From Arenibacter amylolyticus (GTDB lineage Bacteria > Bacteroidota > Bacteroidia > Flavobacteriales > Flavobacteriaceae), in the NCBI RefSeq assembly GCF_002150785.1, contig NZ_MTAZ01000020.1, positions 1 through 64,000 on the forward strand: 64,000 nucleotides of DNA, given 5' to 3'. A program made the position numbers and the translations under genes. Shown piece after piece: positions 37,265 to 47,437 of this stretch; within the stretch, counting starts at the first letter, position 1; every line of letters begins with the position of its first letter. Below the pieces are notes generated by a model that saw only the letters and a list, made by a program, of their open reading frames with translations, had not been told where the DNA came from and searched no databases.

Positions 37265-38524
37265 ATGCGAAAATATCTAATATACACCCTTCTAATACTG
37301 AGCTGTACAGCCTTTACCGTGGTTTACTATTACCCTATTGACGGATATCTACGTACCGGTATAAAGCGCTTAAAGTACTTAGAACTGGTTAAAAGCGGGG
37401 AAATAAAATTGAATGCGCCACTTCCAAAAGGGGCTTTTAAGTCTTATGAGGATATAGAGCTTAACCTTCTCCCAAAAAAGAACGACAGCCTAGGGGCACT
37501 ATTAACTATAGATGAAAATTTTCAGAAAGAGATCAATGGACTGTTCAAAGGCTTGGATAAAAGTTATTCCCTTGCGATACTGGATATTTCCGACCTAAAT
37601 CAGATTCGCTATGCCAAACGAAATGAGACTGCGGGCTATCAACCAGGAAGCGTAGGGAAACTGGCCGTATTGGTGGCATTATTTGACCAATTGGCAAAAA
37701 TCTATCCCGATTCGTTCGAAAAACGCATCCAACTTTTGCGCTCAAAATCTGTAAAAGCAGGAGTTTGGGGCCTTACCGATTCACATACCGTTCCCATTTA
37801 TAATGTTGAGACCAATAAACTTATTAAAAGACAGGTGGTGGCCAGCGACGTTTTTACCTTGTTTGAATGGGCAGACCACATGCTTTCTGTTAGCAATAAT
37901 GGCGCCGCTAGCATTGTATGGCGGGAAGCCTTACTTATGTCGGCCTTCGGACAGGCATACCCAGACCTCAGCCAGGAAGAGGCAGATGCCTACTTTAACA
38001 ACACGCCTAGAAAACAGCTCACAGACTTATCCAACGATATTGTAAACCTGCCTTTGCGCAGCTTGAATATTGGTGCGGATGAATGGCGCCTGGGAAGTTT
38101 TTTCACTTCTGGAGCCAACAAATATGTAGGCGATAAAGGGGGGAGTATAGGATCTACTTTGGGATTGATGAAGTTTCTAATCCAATTAGAACAAGGGAAC
38201 GTCATAGATGAGGCCTCTAGTTTAGAAATGAAGCGATTGATGTATATGACGGATCGTAGGATCCGATATGCACAATCCCCTGCCCTAAAAGAAGCAGCGG
38301 TTTATTTTAAATCGGGGAGTTTGTACCAATGTAACAAGACCAGTGGCGAACCTTGTGGAAAATATATGGGGAACATCAGTAATTTCATGAATTCGGTAGC
38401 CATTATTGAGCATCCGGACAACTGTACGTATATGGTGGTACTAATGACCAATGTATTGCGAAAAAATTCGGCCACAGACCATATGACCTTGGCCAGTAGT
38501 ATCGATAAAATAATTAAGAAGTAG
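37265..38524 (+). CDS. Membrane-anchored class A beta-lactamase-like serine hydrolase (dikinase partner)
   Basis: A 419-residue protein with an N-terminal hydrophobic segment (residues 5-23). Its penicillin-recognising fold carries SVGK (129-132, nucleophile Ser), SNN (210-212) and KSG (349-351). This matches the SxxK, SxN and KTG motifs of class A enzymes, but the protein is long for a true beta-lactamase. A Cys pair (CNKTSGEPC, near 356-364) may form a disulfide. It begins one base after the dikinase-like stop, so the two are translated together. Its 3' end overlaps the convergent translocase-like gene by 11 bases. A role on envelope peptides or esters is possible; drug resistance is not implied. 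Confidence 0.8.
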   Translation: MRKYLIYTLLILSCTAFTVVYYYPIDGYLRTGIKRLKYLELVKSGEIKLNAPLPKGAFKSYEDIELNLLPKKNDSLGALLTIDENFQKEINGLFKGLDKSYSLAILDISDLNQIRYAKRNETAGYQPGSVGKLAVLVALFDQLAKIYPDSFEKRIQLLRSKSVKAGVWGLTDSHTVPIYNVETNKLIKRQVVASDVFTLFEWADHMLSVSNNGAASIVWREALLMSAFGQAYPDLSQEEADAYFNNTPRKQLTDLSNDIVNLPLRSLNIGADEWRLGSFFTSGANKYVGDKGGSIGSTLGLMKFLIQLEQGNVIDEASSLEMKRLMYMTDRRIRYAQSPALKEAAVYFKSGSLYQCNKTSGEPCGKYMGNISNFMNSVAIIEHPDNCTYMVVLMTNVLRKNSATDHMTLASSIDKIIKK

Positions 38525-41360
38525 GATTTTTCAAGGATTCTAGGATTTCGGCAGCCTTGTTCCGCACTTTTTCATGAGAGTCTTTCAAAGCCATTTCCAA
38601 TAAGGAATTAAACTTAGGATCATTAATTTTTTGGATCAAATAAAGTACCGCCAGCCGCAACTTAACATCCTTTCTTTTTAAAAGGGCATAATAACATTCA
38701 GATTCACTAAGGACCTTTATATTGAGGTCCTTTAGTTTTTTTTCGGAAAATGTTTCTACAAGGGTCGATTCGGCCACGGGAATCAATTCTTTTTTAAGTT
38801 GAATATCCAGGATGTTATCTAAAAATTCGATGGCATGTATCCGTTGTTCCTCCTTTCCGTGCAAGATGGAATTTAGGATGGGGTCTACGTCTTGCGGGGG
38901 ATATTTTATGCCCAAAAATTGAAAAATTCGCTGTAACTGCCTATCCAATCGCAACTCCAACAAATGTATCAATCCGTTTCTAGCATCGTTTTCTTCGCGA
39001 GATTCCGGGGTTTCCGTATTTCTTTTGTACCGAATAATGATCTGGGAATGAATTACAGAGAGGGTGTTCTGGTAAAGGTGACATTCGTCCAATATTCTAT
39101 CCACTACAAATCGGTCGTTCACCTTTAGATGTGGATACTTCCACTTCAACCTTTTTAAGGCCTCAATAGCTTCAATTTTCACCGTATGCTCCAATTCCCC
39201 AGTTAATTTTATCAGGGTGTTCACAGCCTTTTGCGAGGCAAATTTTTCCAATACCAATACTACTACCGCTGCATCTTCTAAATCTAACCCATGGTCCGTA
39301 GCTATCTTATCGAACAAAATATCGATGATAGGCTCTCCATAGAAAAACAAGGCTTCTATGCTGGCTTTCCTCGTTTCCTTTCCTGATAATTTAGGGATAA
39401 TTAGCGTTATAAACCGTTCGTCTAAGGTTTTTGATGCAGCTAGGATGGCGGTATTAGCCACCGCTGTGTTGTCCGACTCTATATGGGTGTTAATTACCTC
39501 ATAGAACTTTTCTACCTTGGCATTCCCAATAGCTTCCAAAATAGCCTGAGTTTTATTAGTTTTCTCCTGTTCGTCACTTAAAAACGCAAGTTGGAATAGG
39601 GCATTTTCTATACGGCTCTCCAAACTAAAACGAGCTTGCAACAACGCATTGTTCCTCAATTCTAAAGACAAACCAATCAAAGCGGCATTTGCAATGGTAT
39701 GATCGTCCATATTGAGATAGGTATCAAAAAGCTGAACTTGATCCTTGTCGTAGTTTTTAAGGAGATAACGGAACGCAGAGGTAGTTACCTGTTGATCTTT
39801 ATCCAACACCATTCCTTGCATCGGTTCGCATAAATTTTGAGAATTAAGAAAGTACAGATTTTCTATAGCCAGTGCCCTCACCTTGGCAGAAGGACTATCT
39901 AGCAGGTTTTTAATGGCATTAAAGAAACGTTCATCCTTTACTTCCAAGGTTTTATGGAGCATGTGTAGTATTTGATTTTCCGATCCATTGGTCAGCACCC
40001 GGATAACCGTATCTATTATGGAAGTGACCTTTATTTCATTCCTGTCTCTTTTTTGCTTTTTTACCCCAGATTGCTCCAGCAATCCCTTAAATGCAACTAT
40101 ATATTCCCTTCTCAGGTGAAAAATGAAATACAGCCATATAGATATTAGCCCAATAATGATTAAGCTGATGTAGGTTGAGGGAATTTGAAGCGCGTTGATA
40201 AAGAAAATCAGGATAAAGCCCGCCAAACCCGTTGCAATACTATCTACCACTACATCTGTAAAGGTTTTGGTCTTCTTTTTAATTTCTATAGGGATGGGTA
40301 TGGAAAGAAGCTCGGTTGCCGCCTTGTTAACGGATTGCTTTAAACTCCCGTCCACTATTTTAATGAATACCACTACCCATAGCTGGGGAAGCAGCAATAA
40401 TAAGATAGATCCTATTAATATACCCGTTGGCAACCACAATAAGGACTTCCCTACCCCAAAGGTCCCCACAATCCGTTTGGTAAGGAATAATTGTATCAAT
40501 AGGGAGATGACACTGAGCGTGGAAAACCAAAAACCAAAAAATGAAGTCAGCGCCTCCTGGTCTTGTATAAATCTTGAGGCATAATCACTATACTGGTAAT
40601 CTACCAACTTAGCAATCAATACACTAATGCCCACCACCAGAGCAATTAAGCTTAATAATTTGGATTGTTTAATGAGCTTAAAAGGAGACTCGCCCTTAGG
40701 ACCGGATCTTCCCGAAACTTGGAAAGGATTTAATTTCACCACTTCCTTCCTCCAAATGTACCGGGTAATGGGTAGGCAGCACAACAGCAAGCCTGCCGCA
40801 ACAAATAGCAAGTTCTCTGTATAGAGAATCTTGGTCAGCAAAGAGGTTAAATATCCTCCAAAAATTCCGCCCGCTATTGCCCCGGCCCCAATAAAACCAA
40901 AAACCCGTTTGGCCTCACGGACATTGTATACTAAATTGGCCATTATCCAAAACTGCGAGGCAGTTAGCAGGCCAAATATCGCAACCCATACATAGGGTAT
41001 GTACAGGATAAATCCACTAGCCAGGTTAAAACTAAATGCAATACCAAATAGCACCAATGAGATAACCGACCCAATTATGGTCCTATCCACGATAGTATTA
41101 AGGGCATACTTTTCCATGGCGCGGTCATAAAAAAATGAGCCTGTAATCGCCATAATGGCCGTTAACACATACCCAAGGGGAAGTGCACTGGAAGAGAGTT
41201 CTGAGAGAAATAAGGAGTTGATAGTTGGTTTTACAATCAATAAAACCGTTATGATAAGGAAGATATTCAACTGCAGCAGCAGCGTTTTGGTCAATTCCTC
41301 CTCCTTTAGATCAAATGCTTTTAATATATATGTTTTAATCAGGGATAACAGGTAGTTCAA
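38514..41360 (-). CDS. Nucleotide-translocase/MFS-like membrane protein with HEAT-repeat tail
   Basis: A 948-residue protein. Residues about 20-425 hold around 12 hydrophobic helices. Segments such as FWIMANLVYNVREAKRVFGF and GAGAIAGGIFGGYLTSLL resemble the ADP/ATP-translocase (Npt/TLC) and related MFS families. Residues about 430-948 are soluble, helical and repetitive, with HEAT-like units (SAKVRALAIENLYFL; HTVKIEAIEALKRL; HEKVRNKAAEILESL at the very end). HEAT tails usually bind partners. It is the second gene of a leftward pair behind another serine hydrolase gene, 119 bases away, and its stop overlaps the end of the convergent serine hydrolase. The nucleotide substrate is a guess from family resemblance only. 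Confidence 0.7.
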   Translation of the reverse strand: MNYLLSLIKTYILKAFDLKEEELTKTLLLQLNIFLIITVLLIVKPTINSLFLSELSSSALPLGYVLTAIMAITGSFFYDRAMEKYALNTIVDRTIIGSVISLVLFGIAFSFNLASGFILYIPYVWVAIFGLLTASQFWIMANLVYNVREAKRVFGFIGAGAIAGGIFGGYLTSLLTKILYTENLLFVAAGLLLCCLPITRYIWRKEVVKLNPFQVSGRSGPKGESPFKLIKQSKLLSLIALVVGISVLIAKLVDYQYSDYASRFIQDQEALTSFFGFWFSTLSVISLLIQLFLTKRIVGTFGVGKSLLWLPTGILIGSILLLLLPQLWVVVFIKIVDGSLKQSVNKAATELLSIPIPIEIKKKTKTFTDVVVDSIATGLAGFILIFFINALQIPSTYISLIIIGLISIWLYFIFHLRREYIVAFKGLLEQSGVKKQKRDRNEIKVTSIIDTVIRVLTNGSENQILHMLHKTLEVKDERFFNAIKNLLDSPSAKVRALAIENLYFLNSQNLCEPMQGMVLDKDQQVTTSAFRYLLKNYDKDQVQLFDTYLNMDDHTIANAALIGLSLELRNNALLQARFSLESRIENALFQLAFLSDEQEKTNKTQAILEAIGNAKVEKFYEVINTHIESDNTAVANTAILAASKTLDERFITLIIPKLSGKETRKASIEALFFYGEPIIDILFDKIATDHGLDLEDAAVVVLVLEKFASQKAVNTLIKLTGELEHTVKIEAIEALKRLKWKYPHLKVNDRFVVDRILDECHLYQNTLSVIHSQIIIRYKRNTETPESREENDARNGLIHLLELRLDRQLQRIFQFLGIKYPPQDVDPILNSILHGKEEQRIHAIEFLDNILDIQLKKELIPVAESTLVETFSEKKLKDLNIKVLSESECYYALLKRKDVKLRLAVLYLIQKINDPKFNSLLEMALKDSHEKVRNKAAEILESLKNPTS

Positions 41361-41479
41361 TTGCTATGCTTTAGGTGAAAATTAGTGGTCCGTTATAATA
41401 TCAAGCCTAAGCTAATTTAAAAAATTAAGACCTAAAACTGCCATGCTACCCAATCCAATTTTGGATAGTCTCCCAAGAC

Positions 41480-42400
41480 TTAATTATTGGCCACTTGGTT
41501 ACGACCAACCCTCAACACTTTTTCTATAGGTTTCACCAATTCCCGAATAATTTGCTCTCCCGAGGCATCATCTACCAAAGCAACCAAAATATAACGCCTA
41601 TTTGGGTTTTTTCCCCATACTAGTACCGAGTCTGAATGAAAATCCCTCCAAGATCCCGATTTTCGATACAGCCTGGCACTGGGCGCAATAACGTCTAAGG
41701 TATTTACAAATTTATGATGCAATTCAGGATCGCTCATAATATCTAACATTTGCTTGGATCTAGCCCTATTTACCAATTGTCCATTTGCCAATAAATAATA
41801 ATAACGACAAACCTGATTCACCGTAGCAGCATGGGATAGATTTTTTAGGGGCTCCCTATTGGTATCTCCCCCACCGCCATAGCGCTTTCCTACCCAGAGT
41901 CCGCCTCCAAGGTCCTCGTTATAAAACCTATATCTGGGGTCTGTCATAACAGCCTGGATTTTATCATAACCCAATCTATCTATCATCCTGGTAGAAGCTG
42001 CGTTACTAGATTTACTGATCATAATACGCATATCCTCTTGAATGGCCGGACTATCGGTAAGCTCTCCTTTTTCCAAAGCATCCATGGAAGATAATAAAAT
42101 GGCTATTTTGGGTAAGCTTGCCGCATACATCATATGATTTCCATTAATACTAGCAAATTTCACCTGTTCCGGATTCTTTAAATCCACCAAGCCTACGGCC
42201 ATTTTCTTGTTTTTCATCAATGCCTTCCACTTGGGATTGGACATAAGTTCACGTTCCAAACTTTGTTGCAGACTGGTGCTCGACAAGCTTGCCAATGGTT
42301 TTACCTCAGAGTTTATTGTTCTGATGGGCAGGTCTTTTTGAGCCTGTAAACCGGTTGCAAATAAGAAGGTGAGTATAATTAGATTAAACTTGTTTCCCAT
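41480..42400 (-). CDS. Exported class A beta-lactamase-like serine hydrolase (translocase partner)
   Basis: A 306-residue protein with a signal peptide (cut near QAQ, residue 21) and the three active-site motifs SLPK (95-98), SSN (131-133) and KSG (247-249). Its length is that of true class A beta-lactamases. The usual omega-loop glutamate signature ExxLN is not obvious, so it is more likely a peptidase or esterase of that fold. It is transcribed leftward ahead of the translocase-like gene. The parallel serine hydrolase beside the dikinase-like gene suggests that the two pairs belong together. Confidence 0.8.
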   Translation of the reverse strand: MGNKFNLIILTFLFATGLQAQKDLPIRTINSEVKPLASLSSTSLQQSLERELMSNPKWKALMKNKKMAVGLVDLKNPEQVKFASINGNHMMYAASLPKIAILLSSMDALEKGELTDSPAIQEDMRIMISKSSNAASTRMIDRLGYDKIQAVMTDPRYRFYNEDLGGGLWVGKRYGGGGDTNREPLKNLSHAATVNQVCRYYYLLANGQLVNRARSKQMLDIMSDPELHHKFVNTLDVIAPSARLYRKSGSWRDFHSDSVLVWGKNPNRRYILVALVDDASGEQIIRELVKPIEKVLRVGRNQVANN

Positions 42401-42430
42401 AAAATAATTATAAGCTTATTATATAGTAAA

Positions 42431-42438
42431 CAAAATTA
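42431..42438 (-). promoter_or_regulatory. Promoter -7 element for the serine hydrolase/translocase pair
   Basis: Read leftward this is TAATTTTG, an exact TANNTTTG match 30 bases ahead of the ATG at 42400. A -33 box is not evident. It lies in the 308-base divergent gap shared with udk, which otherwise holds only AT-rich sequence and the udk promoter core. Confidence 0.4.
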
Positions 42439-42683
42439 TTCATTTATAAGATTCCCTCTTGTTAATTTTTGGGAATGCTAAAAAATTACAATTCCCCTAT
42501 TTTATTGGTATTTAAGCAATTCCAGTTCCTTCAGAATGTTAAATCTTTTAAAGTTAACCGATAAAGGGGACTTAATATGTCTATCTTTATAATACCCATG
42601 TAAATCCCAGGTCATGAAGGCAATAAGGCTACCTCTTTTACTTTTGTCAAAATCAAAAGCTACGGGTTTTCATCCCAAATCGT

Positions 42684-42691
42684 TATTTTTG
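42684..42691 (+). promoter_or_regulatory. Promoter -7 element for udk
   Basis: TATTTTTG matches TANNTTTG exactly, 17 bases ahead of the udk ATG, implying a leader of about ten bases. The nearest TTTG (42643-42646) is too far upstream to be a standard -33 box. Confidence 0.45.
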
Positions 42692-42708
42692 AAGCAAAAT
42701 ATAAAGAA

Positions 42709-43317
42709 ATGCTAATTATAGGAATTGCGGGAGGAACCGGATGCGGAAAAACAACCGTGGTAAACCAGATTATCAACGAGTTACCAAACGAAGAGGTTGG
42801 GGTAATCTCCCAAGACTCTTATTACAATGATCTTTCCGATCTGTCCTATGAAGAGCGGTCGCAAATAAATTTTGATCATCCCCGTGCTATCGATTTCGAA
42901 TTGTTGGGAAAACACTTACAAGAATTAAAAAAAGGAAATCCCATTCAACAGCCGGTATATTCTTTTGTGGAACATAACCGCACCAAGGAAACTATCCTTA
43001 CCCACCCTAGAAAAGTAATGATTGTAGAGGGGATTCTAATCATGACCAATCCACAAATCCGTGATATGTTCGATATCAAAATTTTTGTACATGCAGATTC
43101 GGACGAACGGCTGCTAAGGAGGCTAAAACGGGATATTAATGAGCGGGGACGAGACCTAGAGGAGGTCTTGGGAAGATACAAAGACACGCTAAAACCCATG
43201 CATAATCAATTTATTGAGCCCACTAAGGAATTTGCAGATATCATCATCCCCAACAACAAATACAATACCGTTGCCGTAGATATTGTTAGGTCTATTATAA
43301 ATCTAAAGTTAGCATAA
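42709..43317 (+). CDS. udk: Uridine kinase
   Basis: A 202-residue cytoplasmic enzyme with the Walker A loop GGTGCGKTTV at residues 7-16, QDSYYNDLSDLSYEER near residue 36, and the lid segment RLLRRLKRDINERGRDLEEV near residue 133. It phosphorylates uridine or cytidine for pyrimidine salvage. It is followed six bases later by the FtsB-like gene and then mutA, an arrangement common in Flavobacteriaceae. Confidence 0.96.
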   Translation: MLIIGIAGGTGCGKTTVVNQIINELPNEEVGVISQDSYYNDLSDLSYEERSQINFDHPRAIDFELLGKHLQELKKGNPIQQPVYSFVEHNRTKETILTHPRKVMIVEGILIMTNPQIRDMFDIKIFVHADSDERLLRRLKRDINERGRDLEEVLGRYKDTLKPMHNQFIEPTKEFADIIIPNNKYNTVAVDIVRSIINLKLA

Positions 43318-43323
43318 TAATAT

Positions 43324-43656
43324 ATGGGCTTAAAAGAAATAAGAAAGAAAAAATGGTTTGCCATAGTCACCAATATGTATGTATTGGTCCTCACCGCTTT
43401 TTTAATATGGATGGTTTTTTTTGACACCAATTCCCTCCTCATACATTGGGAACTTAAAAGGGAAATCAACAACCTAGAAAAACAACGCGAATTCCTTAAG
43501 GAAGAAATAGCGAGGGATAGGAAAATTATTGAGAAACTCTCTGATCCCGAGGAGCTCGAAAAATTTGCTAGGGAGCAGTACTACCTAAAAAAGAAAAACG
43601 AGGAGATTTATTTAATTGAATACGAAGACGGTAAAAAATCCAATAAAGATGAGTGA
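43324..43656 (+). CDS. FtsB/DivIC-like septum formation initiator protein
   Basis: A 110-residue protein with a short basic N-terminus and one membrane helix (about residues 13-32). An extracytoplasmic coiled coil follows (ELKREINNLEKQREFLKEEI), then the family segment KLSDPEELEKFAREQYYLKK. Family members form a divisome subcomplex with FtsL and FtsQ. It sits between udk and mutA, and its last eight bases overlap the mutA start (ATGAGTGA), so translation is coupled. Confidence 0.85.
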   Translation: MGLKEIRKKKWFAIVTNMYVLVLTAFLIWMVFFDTNSLLIHWELKREINNLEKQREFLKEEIARDRKIIEKLSDPEELEKFAREQYYLKKKNEEIYLIEYEDGKKSNKDE

Positions 43657-45028
43657 TTCCGATTTGTTCAGTGAATTTAGGGAGATTTCCTCCAAAGAAT
43701 GGAAACAACGAATACAGGTAGACCTTAAGGGAGGGGATTACAATGAGGAATTGGTATGGGAATCGCCCGAAGGGATAAAAATAAAACCGTTTTACCATAA
43801 GGAAGATACGGATACCCTAGCCCTACCTAAGTTTCCAATAGCAACTTGGAGAATTGCTCAGGAAATTTATGCCGGCAATGCGGAAATGGCCAACAAAAAT
43901 GCCTTGGACGCCCTTAAACGAGGGGCAGAATCCATTTGTTTTACCGTTCCAAATAATACTATAGACCCTAAGGAGCTACTACAACACATAGACCTAAATA
44001 AAACCCCCCTCTATTTTAATTTGCAGTGCCTTTCCGATACGTTCTGCAAATCTGTTTTGAAAGCCGCCGCCAAGGAGCCCTCCCCTATTTTTTTAAACAT
44101 CGATATTGTTGGAAATTTAGCACGCAGCGGCAATTGGTTCTCCAATATGAAGGAAGATCATCAGCAATTAGATACCATCCTTGCCCTGGGACATAGCAAC
44201 ACTTTAAGCGTAGACCTTGGGCTTTATCAAAATGCAGGAGCAAATAAGGTGCAACAACTGGCTTATGCCATGGCACATGCCAATGAATACCTAAACCATT
44301 TAGACCGGCACCACAAGCCCCTTTTAAAATCTTCCTTAATGACTTTTAAGGCAGCTATTGGCGGGAATTATTTTTTTGAGATCGCCAAACTTAGGGCCCT
44401 TAAAAAACTGTATGCCACCGTGGCAAAATCCTACGGTGCAAGACCAGACTGCCATATTATTGCCACCCCTACTAAGAGAAACAAAACCTTGTACGACTAT
44501 AATAACAACATGCTCCGCACTACCACGGAATGCATGTCTGCCATCCTCGGAGGAGCCCATACAGTCTGCAATCTTGCCTACGACGCCATATATAAAAAGG
44601 ACCACGAGTTTGGAAATAGAATGGCTAGAAACCAACTGCTGTTGTTAAAGGAAGAAAGCCACTTTAACAAGGTGGGCAATCCCGCAGATGGCAGCTACTA
44701 TTTGGAAACACTTACCCATCAACTGGCCACTAAAGGCCTAGAGCTATTTAAACAAATAGAGGCAGGAGGCGGATTTTTGGCTCAGCTGAAACAACAGCTC
44801 ATCCAGAAAAAAATAAAGGAGAGCGCCAAGAAAGAGCAAGAGGGTTTCAACAATAAGGAAACCGTCCTTGTTGGGACCAACAAATACCCAGCGGCCGAGG
44901 ACAAAATGAAAGACCAACTAGAACTATATCCTTTTGTTAAAACCAAGGCCAGAAAAACCCTGATTGAACCTATTATAGAAAAAAGACTTTCCGAGGTACT
45001 GGAGCAAAAGCGTTTGGAACAGGAGTAA
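43649..45028 (+). CDS. mutA: Methylmalonyl-CoA mutase small subunit
   Basis: A 459-residue protein with the mutase TIM-barrel fold but no C-terminal B12-binding domain (no DxHxxG), as expected for the non-catalytic small subunit. Recognisable segments are KEWKQRIQVDLKGGDY at the start and FNKVGNPADGSYYLETLTHQ near residue 340. The start is taken as ATG 43649 (MSDSDLFSEF), which overlaps the FtsB-like stop; an upstream ATG at 43616 would add 11 residues inside that gene. With the next gene it forms the adenosylcobalamin enzyme that interconverts methylmalonyl-CoA and succinyl-CoA. It is about 180 residues shorter than propionibacterial MutA. Confidence 0.92.
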   Translation: MSDSDLFSEFREISSKEWKQRIQVDLKGGDYNEELVWESPEGIKIKPFYHKEDTDTLALPKFPIATWRIAQEIYAGNAEMANKNALDALKRGAESICFTVPNNTIDPKELLQHIDLNKTPLYFNLQCLSDTFCKSVLKAAAKEPSPIFLNIDIVGNLARSGNWFSNMKEDHQQLDTILALGHSNTLSVDLGLYQNAGANKVQQLAYAMAHANEYLNHLDRHHKPLLKSSLMTFKAAIGGNYFFEIAKLRALKKLYATVAKSYGARPDCHIIATPTKRNKTLYDYNNNMLRTTTECMSAILGGAHTVCNLAYDAIYKKDHEFGNRMARNQLLLLKEESHFNKVGNPADGSYYLETLTHQLATKGLELFKQIEAGGGFLAQLKQQLIQKKIKESAKKEQEGFNNKETVLVGTNKYPAAEDKMKDQLELYPFVKTKARKTLIEPIIEKRLSEVLEQKRLEQE

Positions 45029-45113
45029 TTATTGGCTATTTTCCCAAAGGGCCAATCACCCCAAGGTGCTACTGAAAAACCTCGCGCTATACTTTTAAAA
45101 AGAAATGAAATAA

Positions 45114-47288
45114 ATGGCTAGAAAAAATCTTCAACATATTCAGCTGGATACCGATGGGGATTCCCACGATCCAAAAAACGAGCGGGATCCATTTATAACA
45201 GCCGAGGGAATTCCACTAAAGGAAAAATATTCCCCAACGGACGTAGAAGGGCTAACACATTTAAACTTTGCTGCCGGAATCCCCCCCTATCTTCGGGGCC
45301 CCTATAGCACCATGTATGTTAAACGCCCGTGGACCATCAGACAATATGCCGGATTTTCTACAGCCGAAGAGAGTAACGCTTTTTACCAGCGAAATTTAAA
45401 GGCGGGACAAAAAGGGCTTTCTGTAGCTTTTGACCTCCCCACCCATAGAGGATACGACAGTGACCACGAACGCGTGGTAGGCGATGTGGGAAAAGCCGGA
45501 GTGGCTATAGACACCGTAGAGGACATGAAGATATTATTTAAGGACATCCCCCTAAACAAAATGTCCGTTTCCATGACCATGAACGGGGCAGTTCTCCCCA
45601 TTATGGCATTTTATATCGTTGCTGCCGAGGAACAAGGCGTCTCCCTAGAACAATTAAAGGGCACCATCCAAAATGATATCCTAAAGGAGTTTATGGTCCG
45701 CAACACCTATATCTACCCCCCTACTCCCTCCATGCAAATCGTTGCCGATATCTTTGAGTTTACCAGCAAGCACATGCCACTATTTAATAGCATTAGCATC
45801 TCGGGCTACCATATGCACGAAGCTGGGGCTACGGCCGATCTGGAGCTTGCCTATACCCTTGCCGATGGGTTAGAATATATAAGAACAGGACTAAAGGCAG
45901 GCTTGGAAATAGATACCTTTGCTCCTAGGCTCTCCTTCTTTTGGGGAATTGGCATGAATCATTTTATGGAAATTGCAAAAATGAGGGCAGCGCGTATGTT
46001 ATGGGCTAAACTGGTAAAACAGTTTCATCCTAAAAACAATAAGTCCTTGGCCCTACGCACCCATAGCCAGACCAGTGGGTGGAGCCTTACCGAACAAGAC
46101 CCTTTTAACAATGTTGCCCGGACCACCATAGAAGCTTCCGCAGCCGTATTTGGCGGTACTCAAAGCCTGCATACCAATGCCTTGGACGAGGCCATTGCGC
46201 TCCCCACCGATTTTTCGGCCCGGATTGCCCGTAACACCCAACTATTTCTACAAGAAGAGACAGGCATCACCAAAACCGTAGACCCCTGGGCAGGAAGCTA
46301 TTATGTAGAAACCCTAACCCAGGAAATTGCACACAAGGCCTGGAAATTAATCCAGGAAATTGAGGAGTTGGGTGGGATGACCAAAGCCATAGAAGCAGGT
46401 ATCCCCAAACTTAGAATAGAGGAGGCGGCAGCAAACAAGCAAGCCCGCATAGACAGCGGCAGGGATATTATTGTGGGCGTAAACAAATACCAAGCAGGGG
46501 AAGATGTAGATAGCTTTCAGATATTGGAAGTGGATAATGCAGAAGTACGCAGACAACAGCTAGAGCGGTTACAACAAGTAAAGACTAATAGGAATGCCAG
46601 TGAAGTACAGCACGCCTTAGACCAACTTACCGCTGCAGCGGAAGAAAAGATGAAGGATACCACTTCCATAAATAGCAGCAATACTGCGGAAGGTGATAAT
46701 AATTTATTAGCTTTATCCGTAAAGGCGGCTAGGGCAAGAGCCACCTTGGGCGAAATAAGCACCGCCCTAGAAAAAGCCTTTGGAAGGCATAGAGCAGAAA
46801 TAAAATCGTTTACTGGGGTGTACTCAAAGGAAATAAAAGACGACAATAGCTTTGAAAAAGCGAAGGAAATGGCCAATACGTTTGCCACTCAGGAGGGACG
46901 TAGACCTAGGATACTGATCGCTAAAATGGGTCAGGATGGTCATGACCGGGGAGCCAAGGTAGTGGCTACCGGCTATGCAGATATTGGGTTCGATGTGGAT
47001 ATTGGCCCCCTTTTCCAAACCCCGGCAGAAGCCGCAAAACAGGCAGTAGAAAACGACGTTCATATTTTAGGGATATCCTCCTTGGCAGGCGGACATAAAA
47101 CCCTGGTTCCCCAAGTGTTAGAGGCTTTAAAAAAATACGGCAGGCAAGATATTATGGTCATCGTAGGGGGAGTGGTCCCTAAGCAGGATTATGATTTTTT
47201 ATACGAAGCCGGAGCGGTGGCTATTTTTGGCCCAGGGAGAAAAATTAGCAATACCGCCATCCAAGTTTTGGAGATTCTGCTAGACTAA
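45114..47288 (+). CDS. mutB: Methylmalonyl-CoA mutase large (catalytic) subunit
   Basis: A 724-residue protein with the catalytic barrel ([20 protein letters not shown] with the substrate-binding RQYAGF, then [17 protein letters not shown]). A C-terminal B12-binding domain carries the base-off motif DGHDRGAKV near residue 608, then [11 protein letters not shown] and [11 protein letters not shown]. It isomerises methylmalonyl-CoA using adenosylcobalamin in propionate metabolism or the reverse succinate-to-propionate route. It lies 85 bases after mutA. The linker near residues 500-570 is rich in Asn/Gln/Ala. No mutase chaperone (meaB) gene is in the window. Confidence 0.96.
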   Translation: MARKNLQHIQLDTDGDSHDPKNERDPFITAEGIPLKEKYSPTDVEGLTHLNFAAGIPPYLRGPYSTMYVKRPWTIRQYAGFSTAEESNAFYQRNLKAGQKGLSVAFDLPTHRGYDSDHERVVGDVGKAGVAIDTVEDMKILFKDIPLNKMSVSMTMNGAVLPIMAFYIVAAEEQGVSLEQLKGTIQNDILKEFMVRNTYIYPPTPSMQIVADIFEFTSKHMPLFNSISISGYHMHEAGATADLELAYTLADGLEYIRTGLKAGLEIDTFAPRLSFFWGIGMNHFMEIAKMRAARMLWAKLVKQFHPKNNKSLALRTHSQTSGWSLTEQDPFNNVARTTIEASAAVFGGTQSLHTNALDEAIALPTDFSARIARNTQLFLQEETGITKTVDPWAGSYYVETLTQEIAHKAWKLIQEIEELGGMTKAIEAGIPKLRIEEAAANKQARIDSGRDIIVGVNKYQAGEDVDSFQILEVDNAEVRRQQLERLQQVKTNRNASEVQHALDQLTAAAEEKMKDTTSINSSNTAEGDNNLLALSVKAARARATLGEISTALEKAFGRHRAEIKSFTGVYSKEIKDDNSFEKAKEMANTFATQEGRRPRILIAKMGQDGHDRGAKVVATGYADIGFDVDIGPLFQTPAEAAKQAVENDVHILGISSLAGGHKTLVPQVLEALKKYGRQDIMVIVGGVVPKQDYDFLYEAGAVAIFGPGRKISNTAIQVLEILLD

Positions 47289-47437
47289 CGAGGAGCACAC
47301 ACCCCTAAAAATAAGGGATTATCGCAGATTCTATCCCTTGTGAATGCGAAGTAAAGTCGCTATTTTTCGCCTGTTAACAAAATACATTTTATAACAACGT
47401 AAATAATCGTATTTTTACCCACTAACTTACTATGATA

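Noticed and set aside
37265-42400. The two class A-like proteins as antibiotic-resistance beta-lactamases
   Set aside because: The SxxK, SxN and KSG motifs are shared with many peptidases and esterases, the usual omega-loop Glu signature is not evident, and the gene context is not one of resistance.
47289-47437. A parS site or replication origin near parA-parB
   Set aside because: No sequence close to the 16-bp parS palindrome was found by eye, and there is no DnaA-box cluster or dnaA gene; only a weak 7-bp hairpin (47313-47339) is present.
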